Origin: Agapetus fuscipes
Taxonomy: Eukaryota > Arthropoda > Insecta > Trichoptera > Glossosomatidae
Direction of reading: 5' to 3'
Assembly: GCA_951799405.1 (NCBI GenBank)
Contig: OX637359.1
Span: 3,096,201-3,160,200 of the forward strand
DNA length: 64,000 nucleotides
Below are positions 31,304 to 42,045 of this stretch, in pieces. A program made the translations under genes and the position numbers. Position 1 is the first letter of the stretch. Each line of letters starts with the position of its first letter. The notes beneath the pieces were generated by a model that saw only the letters and a list, made by a program, of their open reading frames with translations, made no database searches and was not told the origin of the DNA.

Positions 31304-31553
31304 TCGCACGCTTAATAATAAAGAGCAATAACTCCAAAATTGGGAAAATCGAGATTTTTGTCATAAAACGCAAGAACAATGCGAAAAGAATAGGTAGAAT
31401 GCGACAGACGTTCAATTTGGACGAATATGACCGAGATAAAACATTGGTCGCCTTTTTCATTCCATACGGGTTGTACTGGTTGTCTGAACTTCAAACGCGA
31501 TTTCCCAACATTCTTATTTTTTCAGTTATTGCTCTTTATTATTAAGCGTGCAA
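31304..31553. mobile_element. MITE, about 250 bp, TA-flanked (copy 2)
   Basis: Inverted orientation relative to the copy at 4753-5003, about 90% alike by eye, with the same CGCACGCTTAATAATAAAG ends next to TA. Confidence 0.82.
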
Positions 31554-31559
31554 TATGAA

Positions 31560-32215
31560 GAATAATAGAACTTAGGTGTCAAATATTTTGATATAAACTA
31601 TGTCAACATGAAAACACTGACATCTATATTATATATTCTTATTAACCTTCTTGTTGACATTCCAATTGGGTAGGTTTAAAACTAGTTATATTACAATTTG
31701 ATTTCTCCAAGTTGGTACAATTGACCCTTTAAGTTTGATTGAGTTTTTACACCTTTTTTGTCTCTCTGCCTTTCTGATTGTCAAGGACACAACAGTGATC
31801 GTGCTTCTGTACAATTGGAATAAAATCATCGGAATCACAAGTATTCAAGTTTTTATTATTTCAAGAACCAGTGCTGGGATCCTGAAATCAAAGTTACCAA
31901 ACATCATTTCAAGATTCTCAGGAACCCAGGCCAATCTTTCCCAGAATGCATAATGTATCATTTTGATTTCATCAATTTAGATAAGAAAAGTAAAACATCT
32001 CTTAGTTATAGAATATTATATATTTGTACAATTTCGGTTAAAATGATGAACGTATACAAAATATGCATTTAACATGTAAGCTTACAAAGTAAATAATTAA
32101 AACAAAAATCTGTACGAAAAATCATTACAAATTTAACCTATATCCCAGAAGTGTGTAATGGATTTCACACAAATTGCTACGTACATTTTCTAAAAAAAAA
32201 ATATTTATTGATGGA
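31560..32215. other. unannotated stretch
   Basis: AT-rich; one 72-aa open frame at 31735-31953 without recognisable features. Confidence 0.45.
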
Positions 32216-32216
32216 A

Positions 32217-32463
32217 CCTTGACTTATAGGTTGGTATAAGGCTGACCACACATACTGTAAAAAATGTTTCACTTTGACAATGTCACCCCTGTTTCAGGGA
32301 AGGTCGGCAAGAGTTGCAGGGCTTATGTTCATTTGAGATTGGATTTTTTAAATTGTAGGTCCACATGCGGCATATGTGAGCGTGAAATTATGCGTGTCTG
32401 CTTGTGGGAATGCATTTAATATGAATCTCAAATGATACATATCTTTGCAACTTAGATTTAGAT
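32217..32463 (+). repeat. LINE 3'-end unit, full-length copy
   Basis: ACCTTGACTTATAGG to AACTTAGATTTAGAT; its tail abuts the 5S-derived block. Confidence 0.9.
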
Positions 32464-32725
32464 CCAACGACGATACCATGTTGAAAGCACCGGTTCTCAT
32501 CGGATCACCAAAGTTAACCCCTGGAGTGCCAGTGATTTTCTGGCATAGCAGTATTTCATGCGATTTTTGATCTTATTAGTGTGTAAAAACTAAAGAAAAA
32601 TGAAAAAAATCGTATTTAGTACTATGAGCGTGGATCCGTGGAGCGTGGAGAGGTTAAGCAACATTGGGCGCGGATGCTACTTGGATGGGTGACCGCTCAG
32701 ATACACCGCATGCCGTTGGCATCTT
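32464..32725 (+). mobile_element. 5S rRNA-derived head with a 135-bp insertion
   Basis: CCAACGACGATACCATG, CGGTTCTCATCGGATCACC and AAGTTAA (to 32517) are 5S. About 135 bp of foreign sequence follow, then GTTAAGCAACATTGGGCGCG resumes 5S to GCCGTTGGC. GTTAA is present on both sides of the insert (32513-32517, 32653-32657), as a 5-bp target duplication. SINE-B follows directly. Confidence 0.8.
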
Positions 32726-32726
32726 G

Positions 32727-32945
32727 GACCGGTCCGTAGTTCAGTGGCAACACTTTGGAAAGGTTGTGGATTCGGATCCCGGCAGAGCACAAAAAATATA
32801 CCATTTATATTTCCAAATATGCTCTTCGTTGGGTTGAAAAAATTCATTAAGCCTTTACCAAAGGCCGGTCACTAAAGGTCCATCTAGCATTATAGCAACT
32901 GGGTCTTGCTTGAGTATTGGCGCTTTGTAGCGACGACCAAGCTCG
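32727..32945 (+). mobile_element. SINE-B downstream of the 5S head
   Basis: ACCGGTCCGTAGTTCAGTGG head, GATTCGGATCCCGG B box, body to GACGACCAAGCTCG; the 3' tail is missing and is replaced by a LINE 3' end. Confidence 0.85.
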
Positions 32946-33020
32946 TACACCTCTGTAGCACTACAACAAGTGTCATAGACCCCTAGAGTCTCCCACATAG
33001 GTTTTCTTAAAAAAAAAACC
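32946..33020 (+). repeat. LINE 3'-terminal piece with poly(A)
   Basis: CACCTCTGTAGCACTACAAC through TAGGTTTTCTT(A)n matches the end of the LINE at 29985-30068. Confidence 0.7.
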
Positions 33021-33105
33021 CATAAAAATGATGAATATTTTTCAAAACCCTCTTTACCTGCATCAGTAAACTTGCCGAGATGTGCGCCCAAAAGAGAAAA
33101 AAAAA

Positions 33106-36100
33106 TTATCCAACTATATAACCAAATTTTTGCTTTTGCCGGGACTGGTCCAGTCGAGCCAGAGACTCCGCTATGAGCATGTGCTCTGGAGAAGAAGCAG
33201 AGCCAAGCGCAGCAGAATGCATTTTATGCATCCTCATTTCATGTCGCTTACAGGAATAACGTTGTCGAAAAGCTTTGGAGCACACCTTACAGACATGAGG
33301 CTTCTCACCTGTGTGTGTGCGCTCATGGAGGAAGACACCATTCTTTAACTTGAACTTAGCTGGACAGTATTGACATGAGAAGGGGCGCTCTACCTGATGC
33401 TCCGTCTGCATGTGTGCCCCCCAAGTTACTTCAGAAACAAATGGCATCTTGCAGACAGAACACATGTGTTTAGCCACTTGGTGTTTCAACATGTGATGTT
33501 CCAACATCTTAACGTAGGGGAACTTGATGGAACACATTGGACAAGACACAAACAGATGCTTTTCATGTTGAGTGCGTTGGTGAACGAGTAAGCGACTTGC
33601 AGAGGTCAACCCTTTTCCACATTCTTCGCAGATATACTTGTAAGCAGTGCCAGGTAAAGGAGAATGCATTTTGTGCATCCTGGCTTCATGTTGCTTACAG
33701 GCATCAATATCTCGGAAAGTTTTGGGACACACCTTGCAGACATAAGGCTTCTCGTTGGTGTGTATGCGCTCGTGAATAATAAGGGATTCTTGGCGGTAAA
33801 ACTTATATGGGCACAAACTGCATGTGAAGGGGCGCTCCACTTGATGCACCTTCTGCAAGTGGTGACGCAGAGACACGGCAGACACGAAAGGCTTCTTGCA
33901 GGAGGTGCAGACGTGTTCAGCCTTATCACCTAGGTGGATCAACATGTGTTTTTCTAAAGTCCTGGCAAAGGGGAACTTCATGGAGCAAACCGTACAAGAC
34001 TCAAAGAGATGCTTTTCATGTTGAAAACGTCGGTGGACACGCAAGTTCCTGGCTGAGTTCTTTTGTTGTCCACAGTCTTGGCAGGGATACAGCTTTGTTG
34101 GCGTGGGTGGTGGGTGGAACACCTCCTGTCGATGCTGAGCCAGGTCGGCGCCTGTGGGGAAGGTCACGTTGCAGCTCTCGCAGGGGTGCAGGTCTCCAGA
34201 GTGGCACTCCTGCTGGTGGCGAGCCAGGTTGCTCCTCTTCCTGTAGACTTGAGGACACATGTCACACATGCCCAGCACCTTGGCCCCGTGCATGTGGCGG
34301 CGATGCCAGCCATACATTGCCTTGGGCACAGTGACGCCACACTCCACACACAGCGTATCTCTCGGGCCCTGGTGCATCCTGTAGTTGTGCAACATTAGAG
34401 CATGACTGGTCCTGAATGTTTGTCCGCATATAGGACACAGGGAGGCATTTTCTACATTGTGGCGTTGCATATGCCACTTGTACTTTCTGTGACCAATAAT
34501 TGTATTGCTGCAGAGCTCACACTTATGCTCCTCTCCCCTCGAGTGCCAGGTGAGATGCTGCGCTTGCTCCTGTTTAGTTTGGAATAAGAGGTCACACAGA
34601 GAGCAGTCCAGGATGGTGGGATGAACTTTCTTCATGTGTGCAGTCCTTTGCTGAACTGTCCCACTCATTGGCACTGTGCAATATTTGCATGTGATATAAT
34701 TGGAATGTTTGGCAGTCAAATGATTTTTCATTTCGTCAACACTTCCAAATGGCTTTTTGCAGTAAGCACACACATATGACTTAGGTTTCATAAACAGAGC
34801 TCTGGCAGAATGCATGTGAAGGAGATGTTTTTTGTACAAGGTGTAGTTTCTGCAAGTTTTCAAACATAGTTTACATGTTATGCTCCCCTTGGTAGGAATG
34901 CTGTTAACTGTCAACATTTGAATTGTCTGATTAAAGAAATCATCAAGGATGGGCCCTACATTGACCCGTGGAGCATTTTTACTTTTCATTAACAAAGTTG
35001 AAATCCTCCTACGAGACCACAAGCCCTCTCTTGCCACAATTCTTATATCATGTGCATTCAAATAGTGAGAATTAAGAGCATCCCAACTAAGGCAATTCAA
35101 ATTACAAAGAAAACATTTCATTTCTCTGCCTGATACAGGATTATTTCTACCTTTTTGTTGAATATCATTTTCTTTAGAAGAAGGCACACAAATTCTCTTT
35201 AATTTCACCTTGTGACTTTTCCAACAATGTTTGAACAGATCTTTCCAATCAGCACACTTTGAGAAGCAAAGCAAACATCTAAAATTTCTGGAACGGGTTC
35301 CAATGACAGGATTACTTGGAATGCGGACCTTCATGTCTGCTGATTTGGAAATCTCAGAGGTGATGCTGCTAGATTGCAAGCAGATGTCCTTTTCTGTTGG
35401 TTTCACAACATCCTTCTGTTCCTTTGATTTTATTTCAGCATGTTTTTCTGATTGTACCAGACTTTGATTCTCTTCTTCCTGATCTCCTGGCTGAGTGGAG
35501 CAGTCCTCTTCCTTGATGACATCTGCCAGAGGGTCCACATTCTTGTGATGAAGCTCCATGTGCGTCAGGAGGCTCTCTGCAGAGGCTGTGCTTGCTCCAC
35601 ATATGAGACACTCACACTTGGGTTCTAGCGGAATGGAGGGAATATCAACAAAGTTGAAGTTAAGAGCTTTATCCATCTCGGGGTTGTTAGATTTGGTCGA
35701 TTGAGGTAAGCACTTAGGAGCCAGCTGATGGGAGGCCACAGCTTGGGATTGTGGAGCAGCTAACATCTCAGGTGCTGGTTCTTGTTTGTCTGGTGCTGAA
35801 GGAGACAGGGTGCATGTTTTCAACGGAACTTGATAGCGCTTCTTCATGTAAGCTGCCAATTTACAACAATTCAAAACATGCTTTCTACAATTTTTTGGGT
35901 TTTCATATGGTATAGAACAAAACACACATTTCTTCATGACCCTGCAGGCTTTTACCAGCACATCCATTCTCTGCGTGCAAGCAAATGGATCAAAAGTACC
36001 TGATTCTAGAAGTTGTGATACGTTACTAGAAACAACTTTTGTACTTGTTGTTTTGTTAGCATTGTCACTGGGTGCTTCAGAAGCCACAAGAAGTCCAGAT

Positions 36101-36819
36101 GTGGTGTATTGTAGTGTAGGCTTGACGATTTCTTCTTTTTCCTCAACATTTTTATCTGGTTTAGCAGCTTCTGCTTCTAATTCACCTTGTGGAATACCAC
36201 AATGCCTCTTTGCAGGTTCTTTGGCATGGTAGACATCTCCACATTTTTTGCAAGTGTGCTTGTGCATTTCTTTTGTATGGGAGGCCAGCTCAGTGCTAGT
36301 CTTGAATATTTGTTGGCAGTACTGGCACCTTGCATGCTGCGTCTGCTGGTGCTTCTGCAGGGTTTCCTCTGTGATAAATATCTTGGGGCACGTGGAGCAT
36401 GGATATACCACAACCTTAGATAAAGCACACAGCTTTTGTGAACTGCTGGTGGAAACATCTCCTTTCAGTACTTTTTCACATCTTGCTATGTGGTACATCA
36501 TTTTAATTTGATCAGGAAGTGCTTCAAAGCAACCTCTACACTTCTGAACTCCAGTTGGAACTCTTCCTGAGTTGGCAATAGGATCCTTAGGTGTATTGTT
36601 TACCTCGGACACAGAGGAACGCATCACTTGCTCTGGTGCAGCTACATTTTGTTGCTCGTCATCAGATGACAGCAAGTCGACGCTCTCATCTTGGGAAGCT
36701 ACGGCTGTTTGGGTTTCCTTGTCTTTGTCTTCTGGTCCCCGTTTAATGACAATACAAGCTCCTGGCTGTGGCGCTGCGCCCCTTCCCTTCTCTCTGTCCC
36801 CCTCAGGTTCTGACTCCAT
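33106..36819 (-). CDS. large poly-C2H2 zinc-finger protein, copy 1
   Basis: Single open frame of 1237 aa from the first ATG at 36819, chosen because an in-frame TAA lies upstream in the same frame. The N-terminus is charged and acidic (MESEPEGDREKGRG, LLSSDDEQQN). About 27 C2H2 or C2HC modules follow: scattered ones at the start (e.g. YPCSTCPKIF, RCQYCQQIF), an unstructured middle around residues 330-570 rich in Gln/Pro/Glu, then a dense array from about 680 to the end, with TGEKPHVCKVC linkers only in the last units. Such proteins are nuclear and usually bind DNA; no ZAD, BTB or KRAB domain is visible. The paralogue at 45512 is in the same orientation. The C-terminus after the last finger (SARLDQSRQ) differs from copy 2. 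Confidence 0.88.
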   Translation of the reverse strand: MESEPEGDREKGRGAAPQPGACIVIKRGPEDKDKETQTAVASQDESVDLLSSDDEQQNVAAPEQVMRSSVSEVNNTPKDPIANSGRVPTGVQKCRGCFEALPDQIKMMYHIARCEKVLKGDVSTSSSQKLCALSKVVVYPCSTCPKIFITEETLQKHQQTQHARCQYCQQIFKTSTELASHTKEMHKHTCKKCGDVYHAKEPAKRHCGIPQGELEAEAAKPDKNVEEKEEIVKPTLQYTTSGLLVASEAPSDNANKTTSTKVVSSNVSQLLESGTFDPFACTQRMDVLVKACRVMKKCVFCSIPYENPKNCRKHVLNCCKLAAYMKKRYQVPLKTCTLSPSAPDKQEPAPEMLAAPQSQAVASHQLAPKCLPQSTKSNNPEMDKALNFNFVDIPSIPLEPKCECLICGASTASAESLLTHMELHHKNVDPLADVIKEEDCSTQPGDQEEENQSLVQSEKHAEIKSKEQKDVVKPTEKDICLQSSSITSEISKSADMKVRIPSNPVIGTRSRNFRCLLCFSKCADWKDLFKHCWKSHKVKLKRICVPSSKENDIQQKGRNNPVSGREMKCFLCNLNCLSWDALNSHYLNAHDIRIVAREGLWSRRRISTLLMKSKNAPRVNVGPILDDFFNQTIQMLTVNSIPTKGSITCKLCLKTCRNYTLYKKHLLHMHSARALFMKPKSYVCAYCKKPFGSVDEMKNHLTAKHSNYITCKYCTVPMSGTVQQRTAHMKKVHPTILDCSLCDLLFQTKQEQAQHLTWHSRGEEHKCELCSNTIIGHRKYKWHMQRHNVENASLCPICGQTFRTSHALMLHNYRMHQGPRDTLCVECGVTVPKAMYGWHRRHMHGAKVLGMCDMCPQVYRKRSNLARHQQECHSGDLHPCESCNVTFPTGADLAQHRQEVFHPPPTPTKLYPCQDCGQQKNSARNLRVHRRFQHEKHLFESCTVCSMKFPFARTLEKHMLIHLGDKAEHVCTSCKKPFVSAVSLRHHLQKVHQVERPFTCSLCPYKFYRQESLIIHERIHTNEKPYVCKVCPKTFRDIDACKQHEARMHKMHSPLPGTAYKYICEECGKGLTSASRLLVHQRTQHEKHLFVSCPMCSIKFPYVKMLEHHMLKHQVAKHMCSVCKMPFVSEVTWGAHMQTEHQVERPFSCQYCPAKFKLKNGVFLHERTHTGEKPHVCKVCSKAFRQRYSCKRHEMRMHKMHSAALGSASSPEHMLIAESLARLDQSRQKQKFGYIVG

Positions 36820-36839
36820 CTTGTTCCCTACCCGAGGCT

Positions 36840-36911
36840 TCAAAATGTTTCTTGAATTTGGTTGTGACCTGTAAAGTGGCCAACATTATTGTCTGTCATG
36901 TTCACCACCAT
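36840..36911 (-). promoter_or_regulatory. upstream ORF, 23 codons, 5' of zinc-finger copy 1
   Basis: ATG at 36911 opens a frame (MVVNMTDNNVGHF...) that stops with TGA at 36840, 20 bases before the main ATG. The same frame with the same length stands before copy 2. It could lower translation of the main frame if the transcript begins upstream. A CTTTACAG/G at about 36876 could instead be a splice acceptor. Confidence 0.4.
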
Positions 36912-37149
36912 TAAAATATGGAATATTAACGCATATTTTGACAGAAGTGACACTTGTTTGGTAGAACTTATTTATTACGTTTACATCATTTGACATTACA
37001 GATTGTGTTTCCACTATTGTTTTTCTACATTCACTGAACATGTTATGCGTTTTTGAAGAACAATTGACAGTAAACTCACTTAAATGACACTTTTGTACTT
37101 TTTTGTACCTCTTGTTTAAGTTTGTATCCCTACTTTTTATTTTGGTCTG

Positions 37150-37478
37150 TCCACTGATTTGGTAAATGGTTATGATTTGAGTTTAAAGGTAATTGAGAGG
37201 TTCTGCCGGTTTGAATATATGGGGCTGGCTGCGCTGCATAGGCTAGATTTTGAACTTTTTTAAATAATCCTTAGATATTCATGAAAAAATCTTTGATTGT
37301 TCTTGGAGAGATGGCGTTACTTCCCAAGTAGGTATATAACCTTATGTTTTATCTCAACCATTGCGTTTCACCAAAAATATATGTAAAGTAAGTGTTTCAG
37401 TTATTATAAACTTTTGTTGAAACACTATGGCTGAGTATTTACAACTGCACGTCTGATACAGAAAGTTATGTAGGTACA
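37150..37478. other. duplicated 5' flank, then unannotated sequence
   Basis: 36844 to about 37190 is homologous to the 5' flank of copy 2 (49271-50095, minus its foldback). Beyond that nothing is recognised. Confidence 0.5.
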
Positions 37479-37479
37479 T

Positions 37480-37635
37480 GGGAGCTGGGAAACCCCCCAC
37501 TTCACTGAAGTGGTTGGCGTAAGGCCGGCCCCCTTACCTGTAAAAATAAATAGGTTCACTCGCCATATGCGATCCCTTCAGGGATAACGCAGCAAGAAGT
37601 TTCACTATATGTGTGGCTAAGTTGCGTTTTAGGTT
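37480..37635 (+). repeat. SINE-B' 3' half
   Basis: GGGAGCTGGGAAACCCCCC, GAAGTGGTTGGCGTAAGGCC and a GTGGCTAAGTTGCGTT end. Confidence 0.82.
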
Positions 37636-37944
37636 ACGGCTAGGAGATTTTTAAGGAATTGTGTAAATAAAATACCTAACAAAGACAACACTTAACTTTT
37701 TAAAATTATTCTAGGTTATCGTCAGTCGCGTAAGTCTATAATGTTTAATCTAAGCTGTGTGATGATCCAAGCTTTTCATCAAATATAAACTAAAATAATT
37801 GAAGTTTCTATGTATGTGGACATCTCACACATGTGTAGAAAGATTTTTCTTGTCCATACGTTTTTTTCCTATGGACTGATTGAGGCTTTTGGGAGAGAAT
37901 GCAAGTCAAACTGAAACAGTCAGTCTTGAACGACCGAGCTAAAG

Positions 37945-38838
37945 GGAACTAAAATCGGGAGAGTCAGTTGGGGAGCACGGGCCTAAAAGGAACTCAAATC
38001 GGGAGAGTCAGTTGGGGAGCACGAGCCTAAAAGGAACTCAAATCGGGAGAGTCAGTCGGGGAGCACGGGCCTAAAAGGAACTCAAATCGGGAGAGTCAGT
38101 TGGGGAGCACGGGCCTAAAAGGAACTCAAATCGGGAGAGTCAGTTGGGGAGCACGGGCCTAAAAGGAACTCAAATCGGGAGAGTCAGTTGGGGAGCACGG
38201 GCCTAAAAGGAACTCAAATCGGGAGAGTCAGTTGGGGAGCACGGGCCTAAAAGGAACTCAAATCGGGAGAGTCAGTTGGGGAGCACGGGCCTAAAAGCAA
38301 CTCAAATCGGGAGAGTCAGTTGGGGAGCACGGGCCTAAAAGGAACTCAAATCGGGAGAGTCAGTTGGGGAGCACGGGCCTAAAAGGAACTCAAATCGGGA
38401 GAGTCAGTTGGGAAGCACGGGCCTAAAAGGAACTCAAATTGGGAGAGTCAGTTGGGGAGCACGGGCCTAAAAGGAACTCAAATCGGGAGGGTCAGTTGGG
38501 GAGCACGGGCCTAAAAGGAACTCAAATCGGGAGAGTCAGTTGGGGAGCACGGGCCTAAAAGGAACTCAAATCGGGAGAGTCAGTTGGGGAGCACGGGCCT
38601 AAAAGGAACTCAAATCGGGAGGGTCAGTTGGGGAGCACGGGCCTAAAAGGAACTCAAATCGGGAGAGTCAGTTGGGAAGCACGGGCCTAAAAGGAACTCA
38701 AATCGGGAGAGTCAGTTGGGGAGCACGGGCCTAAAAGGAACTCAAATCGGGAGAGTCAGTTGGGGAGCACGGGCCTAAAAGGAACTCAAATCGGGAGTCA
38801 GTTGAGGAGCACGGGCCTAAAAGGAACTCAAATCGGGA
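37945..38838 (+). repeat. 44-bp satellite, about 20 copies
   Basis: Unit GGAACTCAAATCGGGAGAGT...GGGCCTAAAA, 44 bp, repeated almost without change; 878 bp separate the first and last unit starts, equal to 20 units minus one 2-bp deletion. Variants are rare single changes (GGAAGCACG, GGGAGGGTC). Every frame meets TAA because 44 is not a multiple of three. Homogeneity implies recent expansion or ongoing homogenisation. Confidence 0.95.
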
Positions 38839-38839
38839 C

Positions 38840-39100
38840 TAAATGAATTTGAAAATATACATATAAATTAAAATCCTGACTGTAATTTATACCTGACGAT
38901 AATTTATACCTATTGACTAAATTTATTAAAAATCTTTTACTGTAACCATACCTGATGATGACCTACTAGGTCGAAAACGCGTTAGTAATTTGTTTAAAGA
39001 TTTTTATCTTTTTAAATAAATTTTATAGTGATTAATAAACAGTGTTTTGTTTGAATTCATCCAAAAATTATAAAATTAAACAATATGAATTTTCACAGTG
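38840..39100. other. AT-rich flank of the satellite
   Basis: Contains ACCTGATGATGACCTACTAGG and GTCGAAAACGCGTT, a style of motif seen at ends of several arthropod repeats; no defined element. Confidence 0.35.
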
Positions 39101-39104
39101 TTAA

Positions 39105-39502
39105 TACACTGTAACTGTAACTGTAACTCTGTCGCCATTCCGCTAGGGGTGGCCAGAGCCTCTGCAGAGTTGCCTCCATTTTTTCCTATCCTTACATACC
39201 TCTTTCAATTCATTCATATCCATCACCTTTTTCATGCATTTTCTTCTTTTACGCTCACTTTGTATATCCCATTCTTTCACAATCTCCTCAATCTGATCAC
39301 TCCATACTTTTCTCGGTCGTCCCTTCCCTCTTTTTCCTTTCACACTTTCTTTGTATACATACTTTGTCAGTCTATCATCGTTCATTCTTTCCACATGCCC
39401 AAACCATCTCATCACATTCTTTTGTACCTTAACTTTCACATCACAAACATCGATATAAATATTATTTAGATTGATGTACACAAACAATACAAAATAAATC
39501 AA
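39105..39502 (-). pseudogene. RTE-like LINE C-terminus with TTACAG-type tail
   Basis: The minus strand reads VKVKVQKNVMRWFGHVERM, GKGRPRKVWSDQIEEIVKEW and KKWRQLCRGSGHP, ending in TTACAG repeats at 39105-39130. Sister to the copy at 21794. Confidence 0.82.
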
Positions 39503-39529
39503 AATTGGGTTTTAAAGAGAACCGTTAAA

Positions 39530-40100
39530 AGGAACCTTGGGGAAAGTGGCGAGAAATCAACTTCAGGTTTTAATTTGGGAGAAAATTATTTTATTTTATT
39601 TTAATAGGACAACAAACAGCGTTACATAAGAAATATAATAATAACAATTACAAAAAAAACATGGCCAATTATATGTTGCCACGGATATCAAGTTTAGAAA
39701 GTTGAAAAGAATTACAAGTGCCTAATTGCAAGAAAAAATTACTGCTTTCAAAACAGAATATGATGTAATTTTTATATAAAGAGAAGAACGAAAATATAGG
39801 AGTACTTATCAAAAAAGTGAACAAAAACAGTACTCAATCTAAAAGTAAATATAAAAATAAAGGAAATCATTTCTCCCTGAGTGAATCACCCACCGCTTTG
39901 CGAAAGTGTGCCGTCTCTAAATGAAAAATATCAATGCTACTGAAACACTTGTTATAAGTTTCACACATCCGGTAAATTGTAATAAATATAAATTATAATA
40001 ATAATAAGAGCTTTTCTCTCAATAATAATAAAGAAAATGAGCACGGAAAGATTACTTACTACGTCTCCTTCGGAATTTAATGGAGAATGGGTTGCTTACG
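39530..40100. other. unannotated stretch
   Basis: A- and T-rich with ATA/ATT microsatellites; no gene. Confidence 0.45.
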
Positions 40101-40107
40101 TGATTTT

Positions 40108-40648
40108 AATCTAAATATAAGCTGCAAACATACCTATGTATCATTTGAGATTCATATTAAATGCATTCCTACAAGCAGACACATAATTTCGCGCTCACAT
40201 GCCGCATGTGGACCTACAATATAAAAAACCCAATCTCAAATGAACATAAGCCCTGCAACTCTTGCCGACCTTCCCTGAAGCAGGGGTGACATTGTCAAAG
40301 TGAACCATTTTTTACAGTATGGGTGGTCAGCCTCATACCAACCTATAAGTCAAGGAATACAAGCAATTAATTACATTTGATAAATAAACACTAAACAATT
40401 AAACAGTAAAAATTAAAACCTACCAAACATATTATATGTAAAATTAAAAATATTTTTTAAAAGCCTCAGCCTTCAACGCCAGCATTACAGATCAACCGCC
40501 ATTTCTTTCGGTCCTTGCATATTTCTTTCATTTCATTCAGAGTCATTACCTTTTTCATGCAAGCTCTCCTTTTATTATGACTGGATATCCCATTCATTCG
40601 CTATTTCGGAAATTTGGTCCATCCATACCTTTCTCGGTCTTCCTCTAA
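40108..40648 (-). mobile_element. RTE-like LINE 3' end with 3' unit
   Basis: The 3' unit is at 40108-40357; the UTR and last coding part (complement of CCGCCATTTCTTTCGGTCC, then GGTCTTCCTCTA) run to 40648, where an ATA microsatellite begins. Confidence 0.82.
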
Positions 40649-40659
40649 TAATAATAATA

Positions 40660-42000
40660 ATATGTTTTGCGAAGAAATTAACATTCGGGAGTGTATTTCC
40701 TAAGTGTTTGTCTAAAAATTAAAAGTAGGTTAAACATAAATTCCGAAAAAAAACCGCCATCGCAGTGATTCTCAAACTTTTGAACATTAAAATAACTTCC
40801 GATTGAAATATTTGAATAAAATAAAATTAAACCAGTGGTTGCTGAACGGGAAGGCGCATTTAAATATTTAATAATAAAATCAGTTAATTCGCGTAAACAC
40901 ATAGCTTTGCAGAAGGATGAGAGATTTCCAATTATTTTCTAACACACTAATGTATTCAATTTTCACGTTTTAATAATGACTTGTTGTCTATGTTTCAGTC
41001 CAGGGGACGGCTGTTGCCGAGTACTCCTATCTTAATTATTACATTTCGTATTGTAAATAAAAATGTTTGTCTTCCAGGTCAAAAGGGGTGATTTCAACAT
41101 AGTTTTCAATCAAGTTACGCAAATATCTAAAAATTGTTGTCTTTATTCCACAGCCTTGCAGTTACTAACAAACACACCTACTCTCACACAGAACACCTGT
41201 GTCAGAAAGAATTGAACGCTGTTTGCTGAATATCTGAACCTAAGGGAACTGAACGGAACCTTTGCTGCTGTGAAGGGATCGCATTGCGTTGGAAGTGAAG
41301 GCTTTCGGCTTCCAAAACTTTCCATCAAAACTATAAATCCAATGACTGATTGACAAGGAACCATGCTTCGGAGCACGTCCTAAGTTCCCTTGGTCCTTAG
41401 CCTGACCTCTCCTCTGGCCATGCTTATCTGAATCATCATTATTATCACTGAACGAGAGACGAGGTTACTACCAGACTTGTATCATGACTTGGATAAAGCT
41501 TCCAATGTTCCTCTGTTATGGGCTGGAGTTCAACTGACATCATTCCAACATCACAACACCTAGTTCCTGATGGGATCTGACACCAAAATACTGTGCGAGC
41601 CTCGACATGGCGATTGAGTTTTAAAAAGTCTCCATTCATTGTTTTTGGCGTTCGGTTCATTCATGACGCGGAGTGGGGTTAGGGCACAGTTCCAACTAAA
41701 CATCCTTCCCGTGGTCTGAAAGGACCAGGCCGTGGGGCCAACCTGTTAAATTCTTGGAGGAAAGAGGAAGATGAGCTTTCTTCGATTTTGGGTCCCTCTT
41801 GCTTAACCAGCTAACGACGAATCCCATTTACAGGGAAGCTGGGGAGAAGGGAGTTATCTTCTACTGGGCCGGTTTGTCGTACCAGTTATTAAAATCAATC
41901 CCTCCTAATGCATACTAATGTAATTACCTCCACAGCAAAGAGAATCCACAAAAAGTAAGTGATCTTGGAGCGAGGAATGTTTACGACCGCTGGTTGGAGT
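40660..42000. other. unannotated stretch
   Basis: Several short frames, none with a supported family; 41640-41880 is more GC-rich but has no domain that I recognise. Confidence 0.4.
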
Positions 42001-42002
42001 TG

Positions 42003-42045
42003 TACATGTCTGGTTGTGAGAATGCATGTAATGTGAATCTAACTA
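42003..42045 (+). repeat. LINE 3'-end unit, short remnant
   Basis: TACATGTCTGGTTGTGAGAA and the following bases match the ACATTGGAGATTC subfamily. Confidence 0.6.

Noticed and set aside
33082..36874. Many plus-strand open frames of 60-110 aa opposite zinc-finger copy 1 (and likewise 45522-49301 opposite copy 2)
   Set aside because: They mirror the paralogous minus-strand coding sequence, have no domains, and their recurrence in both copies follows from the duplication.
37945..38838. CRISPR array
   Set aside because: Units are directly adjacent with no unique spacers, and the genome is eukaryotic.
39098..39469. Plus-strand 123-aa hydrophobic frame
   Set aside because: Antisense of the RTE-like C-terminus at 39105-39502; the same kind of shadow appears opposite 21794 and 63323.
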